A DNA stretch of 64,000 bases, taken from positions 742,753 through 806,752 of the forward strand of contig CANNDZ010000002.1 of assembly GCA_947503575.1 (NCBI GenBank). Direction: 5' to 3'. The notes under the pieces were generated by a model that did no database searches, was not told the DNA's origin, and saw nothing but the letters and a program-made list of their open reading frames with translations. Below, piece after piece: positions 25,242 to 34,529 of this stretch. Each line of letters begins with the position of its first letter. Position 1 is the first letter of the stretch. This stretch comes from an uncultured Kordiimonas sp. Lineage in GTDB: Bacteria > Pseudomonadota > Alphaproteobacteria > Sphingomonadales > Kordiimonadaceae. Both the position numbers and the translations under genes were made by a program.

Positions 25242-26819
25242 CTAATCAAACAAACTAAGCTGAGCTGTGGTTTTAGGTGTTGTTTTACGCCGAGCGGTCG
25301 GCGCGCCTTTTCGCTGCCCCCGACCCCTGTTGCCGGTATGGCGCATACCACTTTTCCGGCTGCCATGCTTGTGCGCAATCTTCTTTGATGTCTCCCGGTG
25401 TCCAAGGGACCGACGCACTTTCCAGATACGGTCTTTAGCGACCCGCGCCCTATGTTCATGGTCGAACACAGGCCGGGGGTAAGCATCAGAGACCACCGCA
25501 TCAAACTGTCCCCAGGTCCAGGGTTCATGGATAAAGTCATCCGGCACCGCCGCCAATTCTGGCAGCCATCGCCGCACAAATGCACCCTTTGGGTCTTGCG
25601 TATAGGCCTGCTTCAGCGGGTTATAAACGCGTATCGCGTTAATGCCTGTTGTGCCCGATTGCATTTGGACCTGTGACCAGTGAATGCCGGGCTCATAATC
25701 CGTGAACATCCGCGCCAGATGTGCCCCTGTATGCCGCCAGTCTAGCCACAAATGGTAGCTTGCCACTGCCATCAACATGGCGCGCATACGAAAATTGATC
25801 CAGCCTGTCGCAACCAGCGACCGCATGCAGGCATCCAGAAACGGGTAGCCGGTTTGGCCTGTGGCCCAAGCATTAAACAGCGGATTATCTGCAGCCTGGT
25901 CCCGCAAACCATCATAAGCGGGATGCAGGTTTTCAAACTCCAACCGAGGTTCATCTTCCAGTTTTTGCATAAAATGGCACCGCCAGTGCAGCCGCCCGGA
26001 AAACGACGATAAAGACCGTCGCCAGCCCGTCACCCCTGGCCCTTCAGCTTGCTTCAGCGCCCGCTGCCGGGTCCATGTTGCCTGTGCCACCTCGCGCTGG
26101 GACACATTGCCCATGGCGATGTAGGGCGACAGACGAGAACACGCGGTTGCTGCGCTAATCGGGCTGGACATGGCACGCTGGTAGGGTGCGCCGCGCTCAA
26201 CCAAAAAACTATCCAGCAGCTGCAATGCCGGTCTGCGACCGCCAACCTGCCGCGCAGTACATCTATCAGGTTTTAACCCAAGGTCAGAGGCCGTTGGAAT
26301 ATCACCTGCGGAAACATTGCTCAGCGGTGCCAGTCTTTCAGGTGGCGGGGTAACCGGCTCGGCCATAAAGCGATCCCATTTGCCGGCCCAGCCTTCACGG
26401 GATTTCAGCCGCCGAATGACACCGTCCTGCCGTTCCTCATGCCAAGGCACATTATGGTCACGGCACCAGTTCCCAACTGCAATATCGCGCGCGAACGTCC
26501 AGCCATTGCCAGTTTCCTGGTGGGACCAAAGGGCACTAACGCCAAATTGCTTGTGCATATCCGCCAATACATCAACAACATGTCCGCGGCGCACAACAAG
26601 CCCCTGCCCCAATGCCCGCAGGTTTTCATCCAGTTCCAGAAGGCCTTCGCGCAGGAATAAATACTGCCGCTCTGACGTATCAGGCAGGCACCAATAGTCT
26701 GGTTCCACCACATAGAGCGGCAATACAGGCCCGGCAGCAGCCGCACGTGCAAGCGGGCGATGGTCCGTCACACGAATATCGCGCTTGAACCAGACGATTT
26801 GAAGCGGCGTTGCTGTCAT
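25242..26819 (-). CDS. Class I-type photolyase/cryptochrome
   Basis: A 525-aa protein of the DNA photolyase/cryptochrome family. The N-terminal antenna domain starts [19 protein letters not shown], the typical FRxDLRxxDNxAL strand. The FAD domain has [64 protein letters not shown] and [19 protein letters not shown]. The C-terminus is a 50-residue basic, Lys/Arg-rich tail, useful for DNA contact. It probably repairs pyrimidine dimers; a purely sensory role is the alternative. The ATG at 26819 (MTATPLQ) is preferred over 26831. mutL diverges upstream. Confidence 0.9.
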   Translation of the reverse strand: MTATPLQIVWFKRDIRVTDHRPLARAAAAGPVLPLYVVEPDYWCLPDTSERQYLFLREGLLELDENLRALGQGLVVRRGHVVDVLADMHKQFGVSALWSHQETGNGWTFARDIAVGNWCRDHNVPWHEERQDGVIRRLKSREGWAGKWDRFMAEPVTPPPERLAPLSNVSAGDIPTASDLGLKPDRCTARQVGGRRPALQLLDSFLVERGAPYQRAMSSPISAATACSRLSPYIAMGNVSQREVAQATWTRQRALKQAEGPGVTGWRRSLSSFSGRLHWRCHFMQKLEDEPRLEFENLHPAYDGLRDQAADNPLFNAWATGQTGYPFLDACMRSLVATGWINFRMRAMLMAVASYHLWLDWRHTGAHLARMFTDYEPGIHWSQVQMQSGTTGINAIRVYNPLKQAYTQDPKGAFVRRWLPELAAVPDDFIHEPWTWGQFDAVVSDAYPRPVFDHEHRARVAKDRIWKVRRSLGHRETSKKIAHKHGSRKSGMRHTGNRGRGQRKGAPTARRKTTPKTTAQLSLFD

Positions 26820-26954
26820 GATTGGGGGCATTCGTACTTGGTGTTCATGGTTTGTTTACGGCGCACTTGCATGCCTGGATTTACCCGTGAAATTTTCCTT
26901 GTTTTGGCCCGCTGTCCCTTCCAACTGGCTAGTACTCCTGATACTGTCACGCCC

Positions 26955-28859
26955 ATGACGCACCCTGAAAGATCAATCCTGCCAACCAGCGCCGGTATCA
27001 TCCGACTATTGTCAGAGCGGACCATCAACCGCATCGCTGCGGGTGAAGTGGTGGAACGCCCGGCAAGTGCCGTGAAAGAACTGGTGGAAAACGCCATTGA
27101 CGCGGGCGCAACCCGCGTGGATGTGGTGATGCGCGAAGGCGGACGCGACCTTATTCAGGTAAAGGATGACGGCTGTGGCATGAACGCGGAAGAACTGTCG
27201 CTTGCCGTTGAGCGCCACGCCACGTCCAAGTTGCGGGATGAAGACCTGGTGAACATCGGCTCGCTGGGTTTTCGGGGTGAAGCGCTGGCGTCCATCGGTG
27301 CTGTATCACGGCTGTCTGTAACATCACGGGCAGACGGTGCAGACGACGCATGGATGGTGAGCGTGGATGCAGGGCGCAAGTCTGACATCACACCGGCGGC
27401 CCTGTCTGAAGGCACGGTGATTGAAGTCCGCGACTTGTTTTACGCCACGCCCGCGCGACTGAAGTTTTTAAAAACTAACCGCACTGAATACGGTCAGGCA
27501 TCCGATACCATGAAACGGCTTGCTATGGCGCACCCCGAGGTTGCCTTTACCCTGTCAGACGGCGACAGAACGACGTTTCGGGCACTACACGCAACCAGCC
27601 TGATGGACGACGCACGGCTGGACCGATTGGGGGCCATTTTGGGCAAGGAATTCCGCGAAAATGCGCTTGAAATTGATGCCGAACGTGAAGGATTAAAGCT
27701 GACAGGCTACGCAGGATTGCCCACCTACAGCCGCGGTAACGCCATGCAGCAATATCTGTTTGTAAACGGCAGGCCGGTGAAAGACCGCTTGCTAACCGGC
27801 GCAGTGCGCGGCGCGTATCAGGATTATCTAGCGCGGGACAGGCACCCCTCGCTTGCATTGTTCCTAGATGTGCCCGCAACCTTTGTGGATGTAAATGTGC
27901 ATCCTGCGAAAGCCGAAGTTCGGTTTAAGGATGCAGGCCTTGTGCGCGGCTTGATCGTTTCGTCATTGCGGCATGCGCTGGCAGCTGCAGGGCACCGGGC
28001 ATCTACCACGGTGGCAGATGCGGCGCTTGGGGCCATGCGGCCGCAGACAGGTACGCCTGCCATGCCATGGGCTCGGCCTTCACCCGGTGGGGGCAGGCCA
28101 AATCTGCCCGAAGGCTTCCAGAATGTCGTGAACCAGATTTACGCGCCAGATCAACATCGCCCATATGGCAACGCCGGTTTTGGTGAAGGCGAGCAAATGG
28201 GCTTTGAAACGCGCGGCGAAATGGCAGCGCCAAGTGCTCGGCCGGTGGAAGCGGCAGACATTCCGCCCGAGGCGATAGATTACCCGCTCGGCACCGCGCG
28301 CGGACAGGTGCATGCCACCTATATCGTGAGCCAAACGGCGGACGGGCTGGTGATTGTCGATCAGCATGCCGCGCATGAGCGGCTGGTGTATGAGCGTATG
28401 AAAAAGCAGATCGCCGCCACCGGCGTCGCCCGGCAGGCCCTGTTGCTGCCCGAAGTGGTGGAACTGGAAGAAGCGCCAGCCGAACGGCTGATTGCCCGGG
28501 CGGACGAACTCGCGAGCCTGGGACTGATTGTGGAGCCCTTCGGCGAAGGGGCTGTGATGGTCCGCGAAGTGCCCGCTATGCTCGGCAAGCTGGATGTGAA
28601 GGGCCTTGTGCGGGACCTCGCCGACGAGATTACCGAACTGGATGAAGCGCTGAGCTTAAAAGAAAAACTCGAGGACGTATGCGGCACCATGGCCTGCCAC
28701 GGCAGCGTGCGCGCCGGCCGCCGCCTAACGGTTGAGGAAATGAATGCGCTTCTCAGAGAAATGGAAGAAACCCCGCATTCCGGCCAGTGCAACCATGGCC
28801 GCCCCACCTACGTGGAGCTCAAGCTCGCGGACATCGAAAAGCTTTTCGGGCGGCGTTAG
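26955..28859 (+). CDS. mutL: DNA mismatch repair protein MutL with endonuclease motif
   Basis: MutL links MutS mismatch recognition to strand incision. The GHKL ATPase domain shows [26 protein letters not shown] and [15 protein letters not shown]. The C-terminal domain contains [12 protein letters not shown], an exact DQHA(X)2E(X)4E metal-binding endonuclease motif, with ACHGSVRAG and CNHGRPTY completing the site. MutL therefore nicks DNA itself, as expected in a MutH-less organism. 634 aa from the ATG at 26955; the frame is open from 26760 but that part would overlap the divergent photolyase. No clear ribosome site is visible. Confidence 0.97.
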   Translation: MTHPERSILPTSAGIIRLLSERTINRIAAGEVVERPASAVKELVENAIDAGATRVDVVMREGGRDLIQVKDDGCGMNAEELSLAVERHATSKLRDEDLVNIGSLGFRGEALASIGAVSRLSVTSRADGADDAWMVSVDAGRKSDITPAALSEGTVIEVRDLFYATPARLKFLKTNRTEYGQASDTMKRLAMAHPEVAFTLSDGDRTTFRALHATSLMDDARLDRLGAILGKEFRENALEIDAEREGLKLTGYAGLPTYSRGNAMQQYLFVNGRPVKDRLLTGAVRGAYQDYLARDRHPSLALFLDVPATFVDVNVHPAKAEVRFKDAGLVRGLIVSSLRHALAAAGHRASTTVADAALGAMRPQTGTPAMPWARPSPGGGRPNLPEGFQNVVNQIYAPDQHRPYGNAGFGEGEQMGFETRGEMAAPSARPVEAADIPPEAIDYPLGTARGQVHATYIVSQTADGLVIVDQHAAHERLVYERMKKQIAATGVARQALLLPEVVELEEAPAERLIARADELASLGLIVEPFGEGAVMVREVPAMLGKLDVKGLVRDLADEITELDEALSLKEKLEDVCGTMACHGSVRAGRRLTVEEMNALLREMEETPHSGQCNHGRPTYVELKLADIEKLFGRR

Positions 28860-28927
28860 TTGACAGTTGCATGCTTTCCAACACAGGCGTTTAATATTCT
28901 TCGTTTAACTTTGTGAGACCGATTGCG

Positions 28928-29479
28928 ATGGGTAATCCCTTTGATCCAACAAGTGCCGAAATAGAGCGCGCGGCAAAAATAATTAAATCTGGAGCCAAAG
29001 AGAATGGAACCAGAACACTGGATGATGAACGTGAATTCATGGAGAATTTACTCGTTGCCCGCCTAAATTTTCTGTTTGTTGTCTTCGCAATTTTTGTCGC
29101 TGCAGGCTTCAGTATCGACAGTTTTTTGGTAAGCGCGATTGTCTTTTTTGTTGGCTCGGTTTTGTGCTGGATGATGGCACTGCTAGTCCATCGCGCACAT
29201 GTTAAACATCACTGGATAATGCGGTTATTCTATGAACAAAAACTAAAACCTGAAGAACTTCCGCATGTAATACAATTCGCAAACGAGGCTATGAAAGCAT
29301 CGGAGAGCAGGAAGAACAAAACGAAAGGCAGCGTGTCCGTTTGGGCCGGAGTGTACATTCCAAGAGCTTGTTGGTTGTTTTTGGCATTGTCCGGCCTGAT
29401 TTGTTTTGCACTGTTTTTTCTCGAGCCACTATTTCCTGAGTATTTTGCGATGCTGGATTTGGGGCGCGACTGCCGCTAA
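28928..29479 (+). CDS. Membrane protein of unknown function, 183 aa
   Basis: A charged, helical N-terminus (about 1-45) is followed by two close helices (about 45-68 and 72-92), a cytoplasmic charged region (residues 95-140, MRLFYEQKLKPEELPHVI) and a final helix (about 150-172). No family recognised. The ATG at 28928 (MGNPFDPTSA) is preferred; a GTG at 28913 is in frame. The base composition is noticeably more AT-rich than in mutL just upstream, which may mean a separate origin. Confidence 0.55.
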   Translation: MGNPFDPTSAEIERAAKIIKSGAKENGTRTLDDEREFMENLLVARLNFLFVVFAIFVAAGFSIDSFLVSAIVFFVGSVLCWMMALLVHRAHVKHHWIMRLFYEQKLKPEELPHVIQFANEAMKASESRKNKTKGSVSVWAGVYIPRACWLFLALSGLICFALFFLEPLFPEYFAMLDLGRDCR

Positions 29480-29557
29480 TATTGCCGAAAAAGGTTAGGC
29501 CTTAAATTCCCAATTTCGCCGCCAACATCCCATTCTCGTCTGTCTGCTCACTATCGA

Positions 29558-29920
29558 TCACGCGTAAATACATAACTTATTCTGGTCCAGATCCCTGACA
29601 TAGCCGGAGTAGCGCGGGCCTTTTTGGCTGGGTGCGCCCTCGTCGGTGCCGCCGCCGCCGAGCTCGAGAACCTTGGCATGAAGCCTGTCAACTTCCCCGC
29701 TTGAGCCCACATCCAGGCCAATCATGGTGCCGTTACCACGGGTTGCTGCTTCGCCATCATAAGGGCTCGCGATAGCAAAAGCGGCCTCGCCCACCTGCCA
29801 ATAGACCATGCGATCCGTGGCGCCGATCTGCATCACGCCTGACTGATCAAACAGGGCGTCATAAAACTTCGTGGCGGCATCCAGATCGTTGGTGCCCAGC
29901 ACGACATAATTCATTTTCAT
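29558..29920 (-). CDS. VOC (glyoxalase-like) family protein
   Basis: A 120-aa protein with two betaalphabetabetabeta units: MNYVVLGTNDLDAATKFYDALF at the start and GLDVGSSGEVDRLHAKVLELGG in the second half, ending YSGYVRDLDQNKLCIYA, where the Asp/Asn-(G/K)-K-(L/I)-(C/E) ending is typical of the vicinal oxygen chelate family. Metal ligands are not clear, so lyase, dioxygenase or resistance-protein roles cannot be separated. It stands alone on minus. Confidence 0.8.
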   Translation of the reverse strand: MKMNYVVLGTNDLDAATKFYDALFDQSGVMQIGATDRMVYWQVGEAAFAIASPYDGEAATRGNGTMIGLDVGSSGEVDRLHAKVLELGGGGTDEGAPSQKGPRYSGYVRDLDQNKLCIYA

Positions 29921-30014
29921 TATGGTATCTCACTCGCTGATTTTTGTTGCGAGTAGTCATAGCACCCTGCCCTGACAGATTATGTCAGGAGTTAGCGCGA
30001 GCCGGGCAATTGTG

Positions 30015-30443
30015 TCAGGTGAGCACCACAACCGCCATTACCGCATTCGCGACCATCAGGGCAAAATCAATTACAAAAATGCGCAGCATCACGCCTTTGA
30101 ACACGTTCCAAAGCCCACCGCCACGGCGGTTCTCGAGGGCCATCGGCACGTTGCCCCAAAACTGGCTGCCATGAGCAATGGCATTGAAAGCCAGCACGAG
30201 CGACCACTGTTCAGGCCTGTCAAAACCGGCAACATTAAACGGCAAGCCGACATTCAAAAGCGATATGGCCAGATTGAACCCACCGAGAAATTTCCCGGAC
30301 TCTACAATGGCCCCGTAGGCTGTGTTGTCGCGGTGCTCCGGGTTCGGCACCAGGACTTTGCCAAATATTTTGCGCCGCAGGTAAAAGGCCTCAAAGGCCA
30401 TGCCAAACCAGATTGCGTTTGCGAGCAATACGACTTCCAACAT
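30015..30443 (-). CDS. Four-helix membrane protein next to MarR regulator
   Basis: A 142-aa protein with about four hydrophobic segments (LEVVLLANAIWFGMAFEAFY; a middle pair around FLGGFNLAISLLNVG and WSLVLAFNAIAHG; and a final VFKGVMLRIFVIDFALMVANAVMAVVV). I do not recognise the family. The ATG at 30443 has AGGAA about 7 nt upstream; the frame to 30488 is ignored. It diverges from a MarR gene whose twin operator lies between them, so it is the probable target of that repressor. Confidence 0.6.
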   Translation of the reverse strand: MLEVVLLANAIWFGMAFEAFYLRRKIFGKVLVPNPEHRDNTAYGAIVESGKFLGGFNLAISLLNVGLPFNVAGFDRPEQWSLVLAFNAIAHGSQFWGNVPMALENRRGGGLWNVFKGVMLRIFVIDFALMVANAVMAVVVLT

Positions 30444-30517
30444 TGTCGAACTTCCTTTCAATTCCCGAAGCCACAAGGCATCGGACACTTGATATTCTTC
30501 CCAAAAAGGAAGACTAT

Positions 30518-30555
30518 TAGTTCAAGATTGAATTTAATAGTTCAAGGGTGAACTA
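30518..30555. promoter_or_regulatory. Twin MarR operator
   Basis: TAGTTCA-AGGG-TGAACTA (30538-30555) is a perfect 7-bp dyad ending at the base before the MarR start codon. A second, weaker copy, TAGTTCA-AGAT-TGAATTT (30518-30535), lies exactly 20 bp upstream, two helical turns. Position and symmetry fit autorepression by the MarR protein and control of the divergent membrane-protein gene. Confidence 0.65.
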
Positions 30556-30984
30556 ATGTCAAAGCCATTACGTGTTTTTCACCAACTTCATATTGCCCAC
30601 GGTGCACTTTTCCGAGCCGCGGACCGGCACATGCGCGCCAGTGAAGGCATCACCACCGCCCATCAGGTGGTGCTGTTTACGTTGACGATTGAAGATGGTC
30701 TGAGGGCCTCAGAAGTCGCAAAGCGGGCCGGTCATAGCAAATCCCGACTGACTGCCTTGGTGGACACGCTTGAGGCCAAAAAACTGCTCAAGCGCCGCGT
30801 TTCCGAGACTGATGGCAGGGTGCACACCCTTCATATCACTCAGGCCGGGCGAGATTTGATCGACCGCCATAAAGCGCGCACCAAAGAGTTAAACGAACAG
30901 ATGCTTGCGCCCTTCAGTACGGCTGAGCGCGACGTGGTCGCGGCATTTCTGAAGCACGTTCGAAACTTGGGCGAAAAGAGTTGA
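30556..30984 (+). CDS. MarR family transcriptional regulator
   Basis: A 142-aa winged-helix dimer-type regulator. The DNA-binding part reads LRASEVAKRAGHSKSRLTALVDTLEAKKLL with the wing RRVSETDGRVHTLHITQAGRDLID, where the DxRxxxxxLT pattern of MarR wings is present. N- and C-terminal helices would form the dimer and ligand pocket. Ligand unknown. The start codon abuts a perfect operator dyad; AAGGG inside that dyad serves as ribosome site, so repressor binding site and translation signal overlap in sequence. Confidence 0.9.
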   Translation: MSKPLRVFHQLHIAHGALFRAADRHMRASEGITTAHQVVLFTLTIEDGLRASEVAKRAGHSKSRLTALVDTLEAKKLLKRRVSETDGRVHTLHITQAGRDLIDRHKARTKELNEQMLAPFSTAERDVVAAFLKHVRNLGEKS

Positions 30985-31072
30985 AGCAACTGTCGGTATA
31001 ATTGCTCCGGCTGCGCTGAAGTACCTAGCAGCGCTGCCCAAAAACGACATTGGGAATTTTGTTTGAAGGACC

Positions 31073-31297
31073 TCAATTGGGCGGTCGCGTTTCCTTGGTC
31101 TCAGAAAATACCCAGATCAGAACGAAAACGATGAAAGCAACCATGAAGATAACATCAGTGTGATTTTCTATACGCAAGTGCCAATAGGCTTTCATGTAGC
31201 CCACATCATTCTTCATAGCATAGAAAGCTGGTGCCAGCATCAGCAGCACAATAACAACAGCAAGAAATTTGAAACCAAACTTCACGAAAGAATTCAT
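31073..31297 (-). CDS. Small two-helix membrane protein
   Basis: 74 aa with two hydrophobic helices (about 9-28, KFLAVVIVLLMLAPAFYAM, and 48-66, DVIFMVAFIVFVLIWVF). No family recognised. It starts 4 nt after the stop of the DUF6702 gene and is probably the last gene of the M1 peptidase operon. GAGTGA lies before the ATG. Confidence 0.55.
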   Translation of the reverse strand: MNSFVKFGFKFLAVVIVLLMLAPAFYAMKNDVGYMKAYWHLRIENHTDVIFMVAFIVFVLIWVFSETKETRPPN

Positions 31298-31301
31298 TCA
31301 C

Positions 31302-31826
31302 TCAGTCTCTCGGCGCATCGAGCGTCACGCTCGCTACCTCAACACTTCCTACAAGCGTGGCGGTTTTGATGTCACCAAAGCCTTCCACATTGATCGTGTT
31401 GATCTGTTGTGGCCACAGGTCCCTGAGCGCGTCATGGCGGAAAGTCAGCTCGCTGATCCCATCGCGGACAGGGGTTTCCTGATACACCCAAAAAAACTGC
31501 CGTTCGATTTCAAACCCAACAGGGCTAAGCGGTAAGGGCGACACGCCATCATCCGTCATGGCAAAGCGTTCACCGACATAATCAGCAAACAGGCTTTGCG
31601 TTTCACGGGACGCGAGGATGTCGGCTTTTTGGCCAAAAATCTGCCGCACAGCATGTTCAGCATCATGCAGGTAAAATCGGTGCATTACCTCAATGTTGCC
31701 AGTGCGCGGGTTAAACAACACCTTGGTGATCGCGGCCTTCTGCTGGTGTGCAAAAGCGGGCGCGATCAACACGCCCGCCATCACTGCTGTTACTAGCATC
31801 CAAACTCTACACACAGGTCGGATCAT
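31302..31826 (-). CDS. DUF6702-like exported protein
   Basis: 174 aa with a signal peptide (MIRPVCRVWMLVTAVMAGVL...AFAHQQ). The mature part opens with KAAITKVLFNPRTGNIEVMHRFYLHDAEHAV, the early strands typical of DUF6702 proteins ('orphan' periplasmic proteins seen beside M1 peptidases). FWVYQETPV and TINVEGFGDIKTATL follow. The ATG at 31826 starts the signal peptide; a start at 31871 would overlap the peptidase gene. It lies 16 nt after the M1 peptidase stop, in the same operon. No enzymatic role is known. Confidence 0.7.
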   Translation of the reverse strand: MIRPVCRVWMLVTAVMAGVLIAPAFAHQQKAAITKVLFNPRTGNIEVMHRFYLHDAEHAVRQIFGQKADILASRETQSLFADYVGERFAMTDDGVSPLPLSPVGFEIERQFFWVYQETPVRDGISELTFRHDALRDLWPQQINTINVEGFGDIKTATLVGSVEVASVTLDAPRD

Positions 31827-31842
31827 TGGCTTGGGAAACCCC

Positions 31843-34299
31843 TTAGTTGCCGTCGTCTTCACCGTCTTCATCGTCAGCAGACTTCAGCTCTGTTTTAGCA
31901 TCCTGCATAATGTCCCGGCGCACGAGGCCAGAACCTTGCGGGTCTTTGAAGGCTTCCACCCGGCTTGGGATAATACGGCGCGGGTAGAAGTTGTTTTCAA
32001 CGTCCACGTCCGCCGTTTCCCAATAAGGGTCAACTACAATCTGCGTGATTTCCTTGTCCGTCACGATCAGTTTTTTGACCGCATCTGGTGTCCGGCGCCA
32101 GATTTCAGCCGGGATATGCATGTCCTCTGTGCTGCCGTCCGCAAAGGTCATTTGCAGGATGATCGGCATAACAAGACCGCCCTTGTTCGAGAAATCCAGA
32201 ACATAATAGTTGCGGTCTTCCCGGACGGCACGGTCCAGTACATTCCGTTCCCACTCGTCAAGATCAGCGAGGAAGCTTTGATACTTGTTGCGTTCCTTGT
32301 TGGTCACCGTGAAGCGATCATTTTCGTCGTAAAAATCTCGCACGTCCGGGTTCAGCTCAATCCACAGTTTGCGGCCCTCCGCCTTATTGCGCTCCACAAA
32401 CAGGGAAACAGGCTTGTCGGCCTCTATTGCACGCAAGCGCGGGTAATCAATGTCCGGGTCCTCTGTGTCAAGCCGCAGCTTATAAACATGATCCAGCGAA
32501 ATATCGACATGATCAGTGGTATAGAACCAGCCACGCCAGAACCAGTCCAGATCAATGCCAGACGCTTCTTCCATGGTTCGGAAAAAGTCAGACGGGGTTG
32601 GCCGCTTAAAGCGCCAGCGTGTTGCATATTCCTTGAAAGCAAAGTCAAACAGCTCCCGGCCCATGATGGTTTCCCGCAGGATGTTTAATGCTGCTGCAGG
32701 CTTGGTGTAGGCGTTTGGGCCCAACCGCCACACGCTATCTGACTGCGTCATAATCGGCACTTGCCGCTCTGATTTCATGTAGCCCACAATATCGCGCGGC
32801 TCCACGCCCCACGGGATGTTCGGGTCCCATTCGCGCCCAGCAACACCATCAAGGTAGCTGTTCAGGCCTTCATCCATCCAGGTCCATTGACGTTCGTCAG
32901 AGTTCACGATCATCGGGAAATAGTTATGGCCCACTTCGTGGATCACCACCCCAATCAGGAAACGTTTTTCGGCTTGGCTGTATGTGCGGCTGCCATCTTC
33001 CTGCAGCGTCGTGCGGGGCCCGTTGAAGGTAATCATCGGGTATTCCATACCGCCTACAGGGCCGTTCACGGACTGTGACACAGGATAGGGGTAATCAAAC
33101 GAAAAGCGGGAATAGACCTCCATTGTGTGGACGACTGCTTCTGTTGAATATTTCTTCCATAGGTCGCCGCCTTCCTTCGGATAGAAAGACATTGCCATCA
33201 CAAACGGCTGCACATCACCGCCTTGGTTATACCCTTTTGCATCCCACATAAATTTGCGGGAAGAGGCCCAGGCAAAGTCCCGCACATTTTCTGCAGCAAA
33301 CCGCCAGGTTTTTATCTCGTCCGTGCCTTCGCTTTCGTTTTCAAGCGCTTCTTCCGGGGTCACGATAAACACGGGGCGCTCGGCTGTGCGCGCCTCCTGC
33401 AGTCGGTTGCGTTGTTCGCGGGTCAACACCTCGGTCGGGTTTTGCAATACACCCGTCGAGGAAACAATATGATCCGCAGGCACCGTCATCTCGACCTGAT
33501 AGTTACCAAATTCCAGCGTAAATTCTCCGCGGCCTAAAAATTCTTTGTTGGTCCAGGCTTCGTAATCCGTATAGGCGTGCAAGCGCGGGAACCACTGCGC
33601 CAAAAGGAAGATGTCGTTGCCGCCTTCGCGCACATCATCAGGAAAATGTTCGTACCCACCGCGCGCCGAAACGGTGTTTTCGTCCACCATATTAAATACG
33701 AAATCCAGGCTGAATTCTGTGGTGCTGCCGGGTGCCAGCGGGCTGGCCAGGTCAATACGCATATTGGTGCCAACAATGGTGAAACGCAGCGCATTACCCC
33801 TGCCATCAACCACATTGGTAATTTCGTAGCCAAGGTCATAGTCTTCCATAAATTGCTGGCGGCGCAGTTCCGAGAGGCTGAGCCGGGCGGGCGTGTTGCC
33901 GTTGGCTGCGCGTGTAATCGGTCCGCGTCGGCCAATACCGGCAAAGGCCGTTGTGCGTTCCGCCATCGAATCGCGCTTGAACTTGTTTTGGTCAAGTTGC
34001 AGCCAAAGATACTTCAGCGTATCAGGCGAATTATTCTGATACCTGACGGTTTCGGTTGCTGTGATGCGGCGATTGTCTTCATCCAGCGTTGCCTTGATTT
34101 CATAGTCAACTTTTTGCTGCCAGTATTCATGACCCGGCTCACCTGCCGCATTGCGGTATGTGTTTGCGGTTGGCAAGACTTCGTCAAGTTGCCGGAATTT
34201 GTCCTTAAAGTTGCCTTTGGTTTGCTTGATGGCATCAGCAAAAGCGTTGCCTGACGCGAAAGCAACCAGCGTCATTAAGACAATCAAGCCTCTATTCAT
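31843..34299 (-). CDS. M1 family metallopeptidase, exported
   Basis: An 818-aa zinc aminopeptidase-like protein with a signal peptide (MNRGLIVLMTLVAFASGNAFA). The zinc site is VIHEVGHNYFP followed 18 residues later by the glutamate in MDEGLNSYLDG (HExxH-x18-E). The N-terminal beta domain contains NRRITATETVRYQNNSPDTL, and GGMEYPMITF replaces the usual GAMEN exopeptidase motif (here GGMEY), so strict aminopeptidase activity is uncertain. It probably digests peptides in the periplasm. A DUF6702 gene and a small membrane gene follow closely. Confidence 0.9.
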   Translation of the reverse strand: MNRGLIVLMTLVAFASGNAFADAIKQTKGNFKDKFRQLDEVLPTANTYRNAAGEPGHEYWQQKVDYEIKATLDEDNRRITATETVRYQNNSPDTLKYLWLQLDQNKFKRDSMAERTTAFAGIGRRGPITRAANGNTPARLSLSELRRQQFMEDYDLGYEITNVVDGRGNALRFTIVGTNMRIDLASPLAPGSTTEFSLDFVFNMVDENTVSARGGYEHFPDDVREGGNDIFLLAQWFPRLHAYTDYEAWTNKEFLGRGEFTLEFGNYQVEMTVPADHIVSSTGVLQNPTEVLTREQRNRLQEARTAERPVFIVTPEEALENESEGTDEIKTWRFAAENVRDFAWASSRKFMWDAKGYNQGGDVQPFVMAMSFYPKEGGDLWKKYSTEAVVHTMEVYSRFSFDYPYPVSQSVNGPVGGMEYPMITFNGPRTTLQEDGSRTYSQAEKRFLIGVVIHEVGHNYFPMIVNSDERQWTWMDEGLNSYLDGVAGREWDPNIPWGVEPRDIVGYMKSERQVPIMTQSDSVWRLGPNAYTKPAAALNILRETIMGRELFDFAFKEYATRWRFKRPTPSDFFRTMEEASGIDLDWFWRGWFYTTDHVDISLDHVYKLRLDTEDPDIDYPRLRAIEADKPVSLFVERNKAEGRKLWIELNPDVRDFYDENDRFTVTNKERNKYQSFLADLDEWERNVLDRAVREDRNYYVLDFSNKGGLVMPIILQMTFADGSTEDMHIPAEIWRRTPDAVKKLIVTDKEITQIVVDPYWETADVDVENNFYPRRIIPSRVEAFKDPQGSGLVRRDIMQDAKTELKSADDEDGEDDGN

Positions 34300-34529
34300 C
34301 ACAGTGTCCCTTTGATTTTGCCCCCCGAACGCGAAACGCCCGGATGTCGTTACTAAGCGCAAAGCGCCCGATTATTTTTGCCCACCCTACGCTTTGACAC
34401 GATCAGGTTTTACCCGTCGCTATCAAAGCGATAAAATGCCCGCAACGCAAGACCAAGCGTGCGCACTATTGTCTGATACGCGAAATAAACTGCATCAGAC
34501 CATAGTCAAGCGGGCGCGCTAGCCCTGTT

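Noticed and set aside
31693..32688. 331-aa open frame antisense to the M1 peptidase
   Set aside because: Opposite a gene with an intact zinc site; product shows no conserved features.
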